Assembly: GCF_037949285.1 (NCBI RefSeq)
Contig: NZ_CP149927.1
Location: forward strand, 207,001 to 271,000
Direction of reading: 5' to 3'
DNA: 64,000 nt
Origin: Thioclava sp. GXIMD4216
Lineage (GTDB): Bacteria; Pseudomonadota; Alphaproteobacteria; Rhodobacterales; Rhodobacteraceae
How positions within the stretch are numbered: position 1 is the first letter of the stretch; each line of letters opens with the position of its first letter. The translations under genes were made by a program, and so were the position numbers. Of this stretch, positions 35,058-43,415 are shown in pieces. The notes under the pieces are model-generated. The model worked only from the letters and a program-made list of their open reading frames with translations. It ran no database searches and was not told the origin of the DNA.

Positions 35058-35465
35058 GTGTATGTTCCGGGTCCTCCGCCCGGGATGTTTCCTTTAAGTG
35101 GTACCTCCGACGGGCCGGGAGATGGTTTCATCTCCCGGTCTGCCGCATTGGGGCGACAGGAACCGGATGTGGAAAAGCCAGCCCCGAATGCGGCTGGCGG
35201 CAAGAGCTTTCCCGACCGGATGGAACCGGACCACGTGCGGGGCTGTGGCGATCTCGGGTAGGGCCGGAGGAAATGCGGAGGAAACGGGGTATCAGGCGCA
35301 GGCCGTCTGTCCCGCGGGCCGCAGCGCCAAGCCGTGGCGGTCTTGGCACGGGAATTGGCGCGGGGGAATGGCGGACCAAAGCCCGAGCGTGGCGGTGTCA
35401 GACAAGGCCGCTCTGCTAGGGCTGGTCAATCCTGTCTGGAAAAAACCAGAGGCTCAGCCAGAGCT
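35058..35465. other. Intergenic region without a convincing gene
   Basis: About 400 bases between convergent genes. Apart from a strong hairpin at 35115-35138, I see no coding segment, repeat or RNA gene. Open frames here on the plus strand have poor composition and no ribosome-binding sites. Confidence 0.5.
35115..35138 (+). terminator. Strong hairpin after the alcohol dehydrogenase gene
   Basis: A perfect 10-bp stem (CCGGGAGATG at 35115-35124, CATCTCCCGG at 35129-35138) with a GTTT loop lies 58 bases after the stop codon. The sequence after it (TCTGCC) is only weakly T-rich, so it may act as a terminator or as a 3' end stabiliser. Confidence 0.6.
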
Positions 35466-35726
35466 TCAGATCGTGCCGAAGCGCTGGAACTGGCGGTATT
35501 TCGCGGTCGCTGCATAGGCATAGGAGCGGACGCGATCTGCCACGCCCTTACGGGCGGATGCGGGGGCCACAAAGGTATCTGCAAGCGTCCAGTCCGTGCC
35601 GGTGGCTGCGTCTTCCGATGTGATACGCACATAGTATTGACCGTTTTCGACGATCAGTTCGAAAGGTTGTCCATCGAGTTCGCCGCTGGCGCGATGGTTG
35701 TTCAGTTCAGTCAGTTTCAATCCCAT
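35466..35726 (-). CDS. Small conserved-looking protein, unknown
   Basis: An 86-residue soluble protein that begins MGLKLTELNNHRASGELDGQ. AGGAAAT lies a few bases upstream of the ATG at 35726, which supports a real gene. The composition is balanced, with predicted strands (PFELIVENGQYYVRITSED) followed by a helical basic tail (RSYAYAATAKYRQFQRFG). I recognise no family. It stands alone and is divergent from phoX. A possible Pho box on its strand lies about 125 bases upstream (35851-35868), which would suggest phosphate control, but this is tentative. Confidence 0.7.
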   Translation of the reverse strand: MGLKLTELNNHRASGELDGQPFELIVENGQYYVRITSEDAATGTDWTLADTFVAPASARKGVADRVRSYAYAATAKYRQFQRFGTI

Positions 35727-35850
35727 TCGGATTTCCTTTTTTTATTATATGCTCGTAAAGCAAGCTTAGTGTGTTTCGTCTTCCTGCAGGTTGCAGAGGG
35801 AGGACGAGAAGAGTATGCGCCCCGAAACTTTCCAAATTGGAAACAAATCC

Positions 35851-35868
35851 ATGACAGTTTCATGAATT
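35851..35868 (-). promoter_or_regulatory. Candidate Pho box facing the small unknown gene
   Basis: On the minus strand the bases read AATTCAT-GAAA-CTGTCAT. The second half matches the PhoB half-site CTGTCAT exactly, and the first matches four of seven with the usual four-base spacer. It overlaps a palindrome, so another regulator could equally bind here. Confidence 0.35.
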
Positions 35869-36166
35869 TTCCAAGCTGGCGGGCCGGAGAACAATGTGCC
35901 GTTCATCCCGAAAGATGTTTCTGACACAGGCGGTAAATGCCCGAACGGGGCCGGAATGCGGCGCAATCGGAACCTTACCTGACATGCCGCCTGAGCAAGT
36001 GGTTTGCTTGATCTTTGGCGCGGGGCACAACCTCTGCCCACCATGTCATCGCAAGATTTGGGGGCTTTGGCTGACAAGTCAAGATTTTTTCTACATAAAT
36101 CGCAAAATACTTCTGTCAGCGCTCACAGCATTCCCGCGGCACGCGTGTCGCAATTTCTTGTCCGGA

Positions 36167-36184
36167 CTGTCACGAAACTTTTTC
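36167..36184 (+). promoter_or_regulatory. Candidate Pho box upstream of phoX
   Basis: CTGTCAC-GAAA-CTTTTTC lies 50 bases before the phoX start. The first half is a good PhoB half-site and the spacer is four bases, but the second half is poor (three of seven). PhoX genes are commonly PhoB-controlled, which raises the prior. Confidence 0.35.
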
Positions 36185-36233
36185 ATGGGCTCATTAACTC
36201 CTTGCTCACGAATTACCTTTGAGGATCGCCAAG

Positions 36234-38120
36234 ATGAGCAAGCTGCCGCCACACAAGATGCCCGCAGATGAATGGGACGAGCTGCATTTCCCCCGTCCGG
36301 AAGAGAATGACTTCGACCGTGTTGTCGAACGCGCAATCTCGCGCCGTGGTTTCCTGAGCGGGATCGTAGCCTTTGGTTCGGGCGCGGTCGCGATGGGGGC
36401 GGGGCTTCTGAATTCGACCTCGGCACAGGCGCAGGCCGTGTCGCGCTTCCCTTTCACGCCGATTGACGCGCAGACCGATATGACCGTCCACGTCCCCGAG
36501 GGCTGGAACTGGAAGCCGATGGTCAGCTGGGGCGATGCCCTGTTCGAGGATGTGCGCGGGTTCGAGGCCACCACAGGTGTGTCGCTGGCAGACTCCGATA
36601 AGGTCTTTGGCGAGAATACCGACGGTATGGAGACCTTCCAGATCGGCGGGCACGAGATCCTTGCCGTGAACAATGAATATGTGAACCCCGAAACCAACCT
36701 TCCCCACACCAAGGACGGCGTGCCGCAATCGGCTGAGGATGTGCGGATGCTGCAGAATTTCCAAGGTGTCACGGTGATGGAAATCGCCGAAGGGCAGGGC
36801 GGTTTCGCGCCGGTCAAGGGATCGCGCTTCAATCGCCGTCTGCATCACAATGCGCCGATGACCATGTCCGGTCCGGCAGCGGGTCATGCGCTGTTGCAGA
36901 CGGCTGCGGATGCCGAGGGCCGGAATGTGCTGGGCACGATGGGAAATTGCGGGGCGGGCAAAACCCCGTGGGGCACCTATCTGACCTGCGAGGAAAACTT
37001 TAACGGCTATTTCGGTGGCAAGGCCGAGGGGCTGTCGGATCTGGTGCAGGCCGGTTACGAACGGTACGGGCTGGCAGACGAAAGCCAGTATGGCTACGAG
37101 AAATTCGATGCGCGCTTCGATCTTTCGCATAACCCCAACGAGCCGCATCGCTTCGGCTGGGTGGTCGAGATCGACCCGACCAATCCCGATAGCACGCCGG
37201 TCAAACGCACCGCTCTGGGCCGTTTCAAGCACGAGAACGCCGAGGTGACGCTGGCGCCCGACGGGCGTGTGGTGGTGTATCTGGGCGATGACGAGCGCGG
37301 CGAGTTCCTGTATCGCTACGTGTCGACCAACCCCTATGTCGCGGGTCAGCCGACGGATGGTCTTCTGGATGACGGCACGCTTTATGTGGCCAAGTTCAAT
37401 GATGACCAGACCGGCGAATGGATGGCGCTGACGCCGGAGAGCACCGGCATGGACAAGGCCGAGATGCTGATCTTTGCGCGTCAGGCGGCCTCGAAGCTGG
37501 GCGCGACCACGATGGACCGTCCCGAATGGATCGCCGTCAACCCCTATGCGGTCGAGGCCTATTGCTGCCTGACCAATAACAAGAACCGTGGTGTGAAGCC
37601 CAATGCCGGTGGTGACGAGACCCCCGTTGGTGGTCCGAACCCGCGTCAGGCCAACCATTACGGCCAGATCGTACGCTGGTATCCCGACGAGGATGACCAT
37701 GCGAAGGATACGTTCAGATGGGATCTGTTCGTGATGGCGGGCAACCCGACCGTGCATGGCGATGCCTATGCCGGCTCGAAAAATGTCACGCAGGGCAATA
37801 TGTTCAACTCGCCCGACGGGATGACCTTCGACAGCGCGGGCCTGTTGTGGATCCAGACCGATGGCGAAGACAGCAATGAAGGTGATTTCGCAGGCATGGG
37901 CAACAACCAGCAACTTGCGGGCGATCCCGTCACCGGCGAGATTGCGCGCTTCCTGACCGGCCCGACGGGCTGCGAGATCACCGGCCTGTGCTGGTCGGCA
38001 GACCGCCGCACGATGTTTGTCGGCATCCAGCACCCCGGCGGAAGCTGGCCTTCGGACAGCGGCCTGCCGCGTTCGACCGTGATCGCGGTCAAGCGTGACG
38101 ACGCCGCGCTGGTTGGCTGA
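36234..38120 (+). CDS. phoX: PhoX-type alkaline phosphatase (DUF839), Tat-exported
   Basis: PhoX is a calcium/iron-dependent periplasmic phosphatase that releases phosphate from organic esters under phosphate limitation. The 628-residue product carries a long N-region and a twin-arginine signal at 36-43 (SRRGFLSG) with a hydrophobic stretch and cleavage near SAQAQA. The DUF839 body shows GNCGAGKTPWGTYLTCEENFNG, a conserved stretch with metal-linked Cys and Glu, DRPEWIAVNP, and ENFNGYFGG. The start at 36234 follows GAGG with nine-base spacing; a TTG at 36219 is less likely. The length is slightly under that of classical PhoX but all main motifs are there. It is a single-gene unit ended by a strong terminator. 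Confidence 0.9.
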   Translation: MSKLPPHKMPADEWDELHFPRPEENDFDRVVERAISRRGFLSGIVAFGSGAVAMGAGLLNSTSAQAQAVSRFPFTPIDAQTDMTVHVPEGWNWKPMVSWGDALFEDVRGFEATTGVSLADSDKVFGENTDGMETFQIGGHEILAVNNEYVNPETNLPHTKDGVPQSAEDVRMLQNFQGVTVMEIAEGQGGFAPVKGSRFNRRLHHNAPMTMSGPAAGHALLQTAADAEGRNVLGTMGNCGAGKTPWGTYLTCEENFNGYFGGKAEGLSDLVQAGYERYGLADESQYGYEKFDARFDLSHNPNEPHRFGWVVEIDPTNPDSTPVKRTALGRFKHENAEVTLAPDGRVVVYLGDDERGEFLYRYVSTNPYVAGQPTDGLLDDGTLYVAKFNDDQTGEWMALTPESTGMDKAEMLIFARQAASKLGATTMDRPEWIAVNPYAVEAYCCLTNNKNRGVKPNAGGDETPVGGPNPRQANHYGQIVRWYPDEDDHAKDTFRWDLFVMAGNPTVHGDAYAGSKNVTQGNMFNSPDGMTFDSAGLLWIQTDGEDSNEGDFAGMGNNQQLAGDPVTGEIARFLTGPTGCEITGLCWSADRRTMFVGIQHPGGSWPSDSGLPRSTVIAVKRDDAALVG

Positions 38121-38136
38121 GCCATCGCCCTATGGC

Positions 38137-38173
38137 CGCCCCTTCCCGCGCGCTTGGCGGGGAGGGGCGTTTT
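38137..38173 (+). terminator. Strong terminator after phoX
   Basis: A 13-bp stem (CGCCCCTTCCCGC at 38137-38149 with GCGGGGAGGGGCG at 38157-38169, one G-T pair) is followed by TTTT. It sits between the convergent phoX and DUF2322 genes. Confidence 0.85.
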
Positions 38174-38177
38174 ATGT

Positions 38178-38510
38178 CTAGACCTTGGCGACCACGCGCA
38201 GCGTCTGCGCGGGCGCTCCTTGGGTGATCTCGAACAGCCGGTCGATATTGGGATGCGCCCCGGGGCGGGCCTTGGCATCAAGGCTATGTTCGGCAAAAAG
38301 CGCGATGGCGTAGGTTGCGGCCTGTGCATCCAGCGCCCCGAACATCTGGGCGAGATAGTGATAGACGGCAAGCGAGCCCTGTTTGCCCGGCTTGTTCTCG
38401 ATGCGGGCCAGAACCGTCCCTGTCGCATCCAGCAATTCGATATGGCTCAGCCCGTCGATGGGTGGCAAAAGCGCCAGATTGTCTTTGAAAGAGGCGGTGG
38501 GGGCGATCAT
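38178..38510 (-). CDS. DUF2322-like small protein
   Basis: The 110-residue cytoplasmic protein begins MIAPTASFKDNLALLPPIDG. The pattern SFKDNLA-LP-ID, RIENKPGKQGSLAVYHYLAQ and HPNIDRLFEI matches my memory of the DUF2322 family, which has no known function. AAGGATG precedes the start at 38510. It ends five bases from the phoX terminator and lies 59 bases downstream of the EamA transporter gene on the same strand, so it may be co-transcribed with it and share the riboswitch control. Confidence 0.7.
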   Translation of the reverse strand: MIAPTASFKDNLALLPPIDGLSHIELLDATGTVLARIENKPGKQGSLAVYHYLAQMFGALDAQAATYAIALFAEHSLDAKARPGAHPNIDRLFEITQGAPAQTLRVVAKV

Positions 38511-38569
38511 GGGGACATCCTTTCATCATCATCGGTGGTTCCGCCCATACCAGCTTTGCGCAGGCGAGC

Positions 38570-39472
38570 CTAGCTGCCCGAGAGCAGGACGACCCCCAGC
38601 ACCAGAATGGCGCATCCTGCCAGACGTGCCGGACCGACAGCCTCTTTCAGCAGTACCATCCCCAGCAAGGCCCCGACCATCATCGAGCTTTCGCGCAGCG
38701 GGGCCACGAGGCTGAGCGGTGCCCCATGCGCGATGGCGGTGAGCACCAGAATATAGGCCAGTGGCGAAAAGAGCCCGATGGCCGCTGCCCGTCGCCAGTG
38801 CCCCTGCATGCGCTGACCTGCAAGATGGCGGTTTTTCAGGGCCAGAGGGGCCAGCATGGCCACGCGCATCAGGTTGCACACCCATTCCAGCAGGACAGGT
38901 GCCACCCCCAGCAGCTTGACGGCGGTCGCATCGGTCAGGGTGTAGCAGGCAATCAGGCTGCCGGTGAGCAGCCCCCAAAGCAGGCCCGTCCGCCCCTCCG
39001 GTCGCCAGAACATCGCCAGCCGTCCTTGTGACGCGATCAGCACGATCCCCGTCACCACGCAGAGCATCCCCGCGATGCCCGTGAGGCTGGCAGGCTCTTG
39101 CAGCAGAACAAACGCCCCGAGCACCGACACAAGCGGCCCCGTCCCGCGGGCGACCGGATAGACGACCGACAGATCGGCCTTGGCATAACCTTGTTGCAGG
39201 CAGAGATTATAGGCCAGATGGATCAGCCCGCTGGCCACCATCACCAGTAGCCCCGTGAGGCTCGGGCCGGTGGCATCAAGGCCTGCGGCGCTTTCCGCAA
39301 TGTGGCTGCGCCAGAAAATCCAAACCACCCAAGGCGTGTAGATCAGGCAGGCGCAGGCCGAATAGGCCAGCACGAAAACCGGTCCGGCCTGAGCCGCCCG
39401 TTTTGCCAGCAAATTCCAGCCCGCGTGAAGAAAAGCGGCGCAGAGCACCAGAAGAATGGCAGATAGCGTCAT
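38570..39472 (-). CDS. EamA/DMT-superfamily transporter
   Basis: This 300-residue inner-membrane protein has about ten hydrophobic helices in two EamA-type halves, beginning MTLSAILLVLCAAFLHAGWN and ending LAGCAILVLGVVLLSG. The second half repeats the first (LLWGLLTGSLIACYTLTDAT; ESSMMVGALLGMVLLKE). Drug/metabolite transporters of this class export or exchange small organic molecules. The ATG at 39472 follows GGGG; upstream in-frame starts would extend into the leader RNA. The leader contains a ykkC-family riboswitch (39520-39634) and a hairpin (39489-39510), which predicts induction by guanidine. An EamA protein, rather than the common SMR-type Gdx exporter, would then be the guanidinium exporter or act on a related compound. 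Confidence 0.85.
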   Translation of the reverse strand: MTLSAILLVLCAAFLHAGWNLLAKRAAQAGPVFVLAYSACACLIYTPWVVWIFWRSHIAESAAGLDATGPSLTGLLVMVASGLIHLAYNLCLQQGYAKADLSVVYPVARGTGPLVSVLGAFVLLQEPASLTGIAGMLCVVTGIVLIASQGRLAMFWRPEGRTGLLWGLLTGSLIACYTLTDATAVKLLGVAPVLLEWVCNLMRVAMLAPLALKNRHLAGQRMQGHWRRAAAIGLFSPLAYILVLTAIAHGAPLSLVAPLRESSMMVGALLGMVLLKEAVGPARLAGCAILVLGVVLLSGS

Positions 39473-39488
39473 GGAGACCCCCTTCATG

Positions 39489-39510
39489 CGCCCGAAGACG
39501 TGCTCGGGCG
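39489..39510 (-). promoter_or_regulatory. Hairpin between the riboswitch and the transporter start
   Basis: CGCCCGA at 39489-39495 pairs with TCGGGCG at 39504-39510 within the leader RNA, 17 bases from the start codon. It is a good candidate for the expression platform that the aptamer would control. There is no T-run after it on this strand, so translational control is more likely than termination. Confidence 0.5.
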
Positions 39511-39519
39511 TTGGTTGAT

Positions 39520-39634
39520 CTCGACGTCTCCGCCTCTGGGATTTTATCCCTCGGGTGCAGCCAGAGGATATGGCCTCCGGTCTCTGCAACGCTCGGTCGC
39601 TGACGGCGCATCGCGCCCGGAACCCTAGTTGCCA
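39520..39634 (-). ncRNA. ykkC-family riboswitch (guanidine-I type)
   Basis: Read on the minus strand, the leader has the hallmarks of the ykkC aptamer: CTAGGGTTCCGG at 39617-39628 flanked by CAAC, a short GC hairpin (GGCGC-GAT-GCGCC), a CCGAG segment closing with GTTG at about 39587-39590, a second domain, and GAGGGATAAAATCCCAG at about 39537-39553 followed by GGCGGAGA. The CTAGGGTTCCG and GGGATAAAA boxes are the most conserved parts of the family. Guanidine-I aptamers turn on guanidine exporters and carboxylases. Small deviations, such as the lengthened CCGAG loop, leave open a subtype-2 variant (ppGpp or PRPP). Confidence 0.8.
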
Positions 39635-39770
39635 CTCGGTCGATAGGGGCAGGCTAGGTCAAAGATCCCGACAGGTCCAGCCGTCGGAGGAGTTTTTCTC
39701 TTGGTGGCGCGATACAGATAGGGTGGGCGCCGGTCATATGGCCTCTTGCACTCTGTGACAGGATATGATT

Positions 39771-39785
39771 TGTTATAGTATAACA
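39771..39785 (+). promoter_or_regulatory. Zur box upstream of the zigA-like gene
   Basis: TGTTATAGTATAACA is a perfect palindrome and matches the Zur operator core known from proteobacteria (TGTTATAnTATAACA). It lies 33 bases before the CobW-type GTPase gene, the position expected for zinc-dependent repression. It could also reach the divergent riboswitch-controlled gene. Confidence 0.88.
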
Positions 39786-39817
39786 TAACAAAAGATGACA
39801 TAAAGGATGGGCCTACC

Positions 39818-41032
39818 ATGTCAGTCGAAGATACCCGCTTGCCGGTCACGGTGCTTTCAGGTTTTCTGGGCGCCGGAAAAACGACATTGCTGAATGCGAT
39901 CCTGAACAATCGCGAAGGCCGCCGTGTGGCGGTGATCGTGAATGATATGTCCGAGGTGAATATCGACGCCGATCTGGTGCGTTCGGGCGGGGCAGAGCTG
40001 AGCCATGCCGAGGAGAAGCTCGTCGAGATGACGAATGGCTGCATCTGCTGCACCCTGCGTGACGATCTTCTGGCCGAGGTGCGCCGTCTCGCGGAAGAAA
40101 AGCGTTTCGATTATCTGCTGATCGAAGGCACCGGTATCGCCGAGCCGCTGCCTGTGGCGGCGACTTTCGAGTTCCGCGATGAAAACGGCGACAGCCTCTC
40201 GGATGTGGCGCGGCTTGATACGATGGTGACCGTGGTCGATGCGGCCAACCTGCTGAACGACTATTCCAGCCATGATTTCATCGCCGATCGCGGCGAAAGT
40301 CTGGGCGAGGGCGACGAGCGGCGGATTGTCGACCTGCTGGTTGACCAGATCGAGTTCGCGGATGTGGTGGTGCTGAACAAGGTCAGCGATGCGGGGCCTG
40401 CCAAGGTGGATGCGGCGCGCAAGATCATCACCTCGCTGAACCCTGATGCGCAGATCATCGAGACGGACCATTCGCAGGTTGCGCCCGAGCGTATTCTCGA
40501 CACGGGCCTGTTCGATTTCGACACCGCGCATGACCACCCGCTCTGGGCGAAAGAGCTGTATGGTTTTGCCGATCATGTGCCGGAAACCGAGGAATATGGC
40601 GTGTCCTCTTTCGTGTATCGCGCGCGTTTGCCCTTCCATCCGCAACGCATCCATGATGCGCTGAACGGGCCGCTGCGGGGGGTGATCCGTGCAAAAGGCC
40701 ATTTCTGGCTTGCGACCCGCCCCGACTGGCTGGCGGAGTTCTCGCTGGCGGGGGCGCTTTCGGCGGTGCGCCCGATGGGGATCTGGTGGGCATCGGTGCC
40801 GCAAGATCGCTGGCCCGACAGCCCCAGCGCGCGGCAATATCTCGAACATCACTGGGCCGAACCCTATGGCGACCGCCGTCAGGAACTGGTGTTTATCGGG
40901 GCGGGGCTCGACAAGGAGGGGATCACCAAGGCGCTTGATGCGGCCCTTGTCGACCCCGAAGAGTGCCCGCCGCATCGCTGGGCCGACCTGCCCGACCCCT
41001 TCCCGCGCTGGCGTCAGCCCGAAGCGGCCTGA
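39818..41032 (+). CDS. zigA: CobW/COG0523 zinc-related GTPase, ZigA-like
   Basis: This G3E-family GTPase of 404 residues has a Walker A motif at the N-terminus ([11 protein letters not shown]), the family metal-binding motif CICC ([13 protein letters not shown]), the G3 motif and NKVSDAG (an NKxD variant), and a C-terminal CobW domain ([18 protein letters not shown]). Such proteins deliver zinc to client enzymes when zinc is scarce. The exact Zur box 33 bases upstream makes zinc starvation the likely inducer and supports the ZigA/YciC type rather than a cobalt role. It is a single-gene unit ended by a strong terminator. The client protein is not evident from neighbours. Confidence 0.88.
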   Translation: MSVEDTRLPVTVLSGFLGAGKTTLLNAILNNREGRRVAVIVNDMSEVNIDADLVRSGGAELSHAEEKLVEMTNGCICCTLRDDLLAEVRRLAEEKRFDYLLIEGTGIAEPLPVAATFEFRDENGDSLSDVARLDTMVTVVDAANLLNDYSSHDFIADRGESLGEGDERRIVDLLVDQIEFADVVVLNKVSDAGPAKVDAARKIITSLNPDAQIIETDHSQVAPERILDTGLFDFDTAHDHPLWAKELYGFADHVPETEEYGVSSFVYRARLPFHPQRIHDALNGPLRGVIRAKGHFWLATRPDWLAEFSLAGALSAVRPMGIWWASVPQDRWPDSPSARQYLEHHWAEPYGDRRQELVFIGAGLDKEGITKALDAALVDPEECPPHRWADLPDPFPRWRQPEAA

Positions 41033-41075
41033 TCCATCCGTTTTGTCTTGCGGTCCCTATGCCGCAGGGCGAGCC

Positions 41076-41109
41076 CGCCCCCGCGACACTCCCTCGCGGG
41101 GGCGTTTTT
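41076..41109 (+). terminator. Rho-independent terminator after zigA
   Basis: An 11-bp perfect stem (CGCCCCCGCGA at 41076-41086, TCGCGGGGGCG at 41094-41104) with a seven-base loop is followed by TTTTT. Confidence 0.92.
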
Positions 41110-41290
41110 ATGCGCTTTTGCCTTTGGTCCGCGCGGATTGCGGGGCGGACGTAACGTTTTTTCTTTTTCCTGTAGGAGGTTAGGCGCTGGTTGCTAGGCT
41201 TGTCTGGCGCAGGGCAAGAATAGGGCTTGATGCCTTTCATAATATCGATAATAAATTTACGAGATATGAAATATTGGGTTTTTGTCGATA

Positions 41291-42271
41291 ATGTCTACTA
41301 CAGCCAGCACTTGGACCAGCCAGGCCGCAAAGTCTCTTTATGATATGCCGCTTATGGATCTCCTTTTTCGCGCTCAATCGGTGCATCGGGAGAATTTCGA
41401 TCCTAACCAGATCCAGACTTCCCGCCTTCTATCGATAAAAACCGGCGGCTGTGCCGAGGATTGCGCCTATTGTTCGCAATCGGCGCGGAACGGCTCGCAG
41501 CTTTCCGCTTCGAAGATGATCGAGGTGGAGCGTGTTCTCAGCGCGGCCCGCAAGGCGCGTGACGGAGGGGCCACGCGGTTTTGCATGGGGGCGGCATGGC
41601 GCGAGCCCAAAGAGCGCGACATGGACGCCCTTGTGGCGATGGTCGAAGGGGTGCGCGGTCTGGGTATGGAAACCTGTATGACGCTTGGTATGCTGGATGA
41701 CAGTCAGGTGATCCGCCTGCGCGATGCCGGTCTCGATTATTATAACCATAATATCGACACCTCCGAGCGCTATTATCCCGAGGTGATCACCACGCGTAGT
41801 TTCGCTGACCGGATCGACACCCTCAATCGCGTGAAAGAGGCGGGGATCAAAGTCTGCTCGGGCGGTATTCTGGGGATGGGCGAGCATGCGCAGGACCGCG
41901 TCGATATGCTGGTCACGCTGGCCAATTTGAACCCTGCGCCCGATTCCGTGCCGGTCAATATGCTGATGCCGCAGGCGGATACGCCCTTGGCAGAGGCCAA
42001 GCCGGTGGACCCGATCGACTTCGTGCGGCTGATCGCGACGGCACGGATCATGATGCCGGCCTCCTATGTGCGGCTTTCGGCAGGGCGCAGCGAGATGAGC
42101 GACGAGATGCAGGCCTTGTGTTTCCTGGCGGGTGCGAATTCGATCTTTGTGGGCGAGACCCTGCTGACGGCAGAAAATCCCGAAGAGGACAAGGATGCGG
42201 TCCTGTTTGCCAAGCTCGGCTTGCGTGCCGAGACAATGGCAGGGCGCTGCGAGACAAAAGCCGCAGAGTGA
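41291..42271 (+). CDS. bioB: Biotin synthase
   Basis: BioB is a radical-SAM enzyme that inserts sulfur into dethiobiotin to make biotin. The 326-residue product has the CxxxCxxC cluster motif ([13 protein letters not shown]) and later conserved parts ([31 protein letters not shown]). The length is normal. I use the ATG at 41291; a TTG at 41282 is in frame. No good ribosome-binding site is visible before it. The leader is AT-rich and carries TATCGATA-type repeats at 41244-41253 and 41284-41292 that may be an operator. It is the first gene of bioBFDAGC; bioF starts ten bases later. Confidence 0.95.
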   Translation: MSTTASTWTSQAAKSLYDMPLMDLLFRAQSVHRENFDPNQIQTSRLLSIKTGGCAEDCAYCSQSARNGSQLSASKMIEVERVLSAARKARDGGATRFCMGAAWREPKERDMDALVAMVEGVRGLGMETCMTLGMLDDSQVIRLRDAGLDYYNHNIDTSERYYPEVITTRSFADRIDTLNRVKEAGIKVCSGGILGMGEHAQDRVDMLVTLANLNPAPDSVPVNMLMPQADTPLAEAKPVDPIDFVRLIATARIMMPASYVRLSAGRSEMSDEMQALCFLAGANSIFVGETLLTAENPEEDKDAVLFAKLGLRAETMAGRCETKAAE

Positions 42272-42281
42272 GGGCGGCGCA

Positions 42282-43415
42282 ATGAAGGCTCTCGCGCGTC
42301 TGGACGATATGCTCGGCCATCTGGAGGCACGTCATCGCCGCAGGGTTGTCGCGCCACGTCAGGGGGTGGATTTTGCCTCGAACGACTATCTTGGCCTGAC
42401 CGGCTCGGCCTTTCTCAAGGAGGCCGCGCTGCGGGTTCTGGCGCGCGATGTGCCTCTGGGCGCGGGGGGCTCGCGGCTCTTGCGCGGCAACCATCCCGAA
42501 CACGAGGCGCTGGAGGCCGAAGCCGCCGCCTTTTTCGGTGCGCAAGCGGCGCTGTTCATGGGCGGCGGTTTTCAGGCCAATCAGGCGATCTTCTCGACGC
42601 TGCCTGCGGCGGGCGATCTGGTGGCCTATGATGCGCTGGTCCATGCCAGCGCCCATGAGGGCTTCCGGCTGGGGCGGGCCGACCTGCGCAGCTTTGCCCA
42701 TAATGATGTCGAGGCGGCCCGCCAGACGATTGCGGACTGGCGGGCATCGGGGGGGCGCGGGCAGGTCTGGATTGCGGTGGAAAGCGTCTATTCGATGGAG
42801 GGCGATCTGGCGCCGCTGGCTGCCTTCGACCGCCTCGCACAGGCGGAAGAGGCGGTGCTGGTGGTGGACGAGGCCCATGCCACCGGGGTGTTTGGCCCGT
42901 CGGGGCGCGGGTTGGCGCATGGTCTGCAGGCCGAGGTTCTCAGCCTGCATACATGCGGCAAGGGGCTGGGCGTTTCGGGCGGGCTTGTCTGTGGCGCGAA
43001 GGTTTTTATCGATAGTCTGGTCTCCCGTGCGCGGCCTTTCATCTTTGCCACCGCGCCGGCCCCGTTTACGGCTGCACTCTTGCGCGAGGTTCTCGCGCAT
43101 CTGGCCGCAACGCCTGCCTTGGTGGCACAGGCGCAGGCGCGGATTGCCTTTGCCCATGATCAGGCGCGGCTGCACCGGATCGACCGCGCCGGACTGCACA
43201 GCCAGATCATTCCGGTGATACTGGGCGGGGATGCGCAGGTGATGGCATGGGCCGATCGTTTGCGCGGGCAGGGGTTCGACCTGCGTGGGATCCGCCCGCC
43301 CACCGTTGCGCGCGGCACGGCGCGGCTGCGGATCTCGGTGACGGGCAATGTCACCCCTGCCGAAATTGCCGCCCTGTTCGAAACCCTCGCCGCCTATCAG
43401 AAGGAGGCCGCATGA
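42282..43415 (+). CDS. bioF: 8-amino-7-oxononanoate synthase
   Basis: BioF is a PLP enzyme that joins pimeloyl-ACP and alanine in the first committed step of biotin ring assembly. The 377 residues show FASNDYLGL near the start, [24 protein letters not shown] and the PLP-lysine motif [12 protein letters not shown]. The chosen ATG at 42282 follows AGGGCGG; longer readings start within bioB. The stop overlaps the bioD start by four bases (ATGA). Confidence 0.95.
   Translation: MKALARLDDMLGHLEARHRRRVVAPRQGVDFASNDYLGLTGSAFLKEAALRVLARDVPLGAGGSRLLRGNHPEHEALEAEAAAFFGAQAALFMGGGFQANQAIFSTLPAAGDLVAYDALVHASAHEGFRLGRADLRSFAHNDVEAARQTIADWRASGGRGQVWIAVESVYSMEGDLAPLAAFDRLAQAEEAVLVVDEAHATGVFGPSGRGLAHGLQAEVLSLHTCGKGLGVSGGLVCGAKVFIDSLVSRARPFIFATAPAPFTAALLREVLAHLAATPALVAQAQARIAFAHDQARLHRIDRAGLHSQIIPVILGGDAQVMAWADRLRGQGFDLRGIRPPTVARGTARLRISVTGNVTPAEIAALFETLAAYQKEAA

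Larger units (their letters stand above)
35727..36233. promoter_or_regulatory. Divergent control region, small protein and phoX
   Basis: About 500 bases with no convincing gene. It holds a perfect odd palindrome TTTCCAAATTGGAAA at 35829-35843 next to a second imperfect palindrome CATGACAGTTTCATG at 35850-35864. The phoX-proximal end is AT-rich (36090-36220). Two Pho-box-like sites are listed separately. The rest shows nothing I recognise. Confidence 0.45.

Noticed and set aside
35334..35924. Plus-strand frame of 196 codons opposite the small unknown gene
   Set aside because: It has no ribosome-binding site and poor composition, while the minus-strand 86-codon frame has AGGAAA at good spacing.
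41110..41290. BioR operator upstream of bioB
   Set aside because: I could not find the TTATmkATAA consensus; only TATCGATA-like elements are present.
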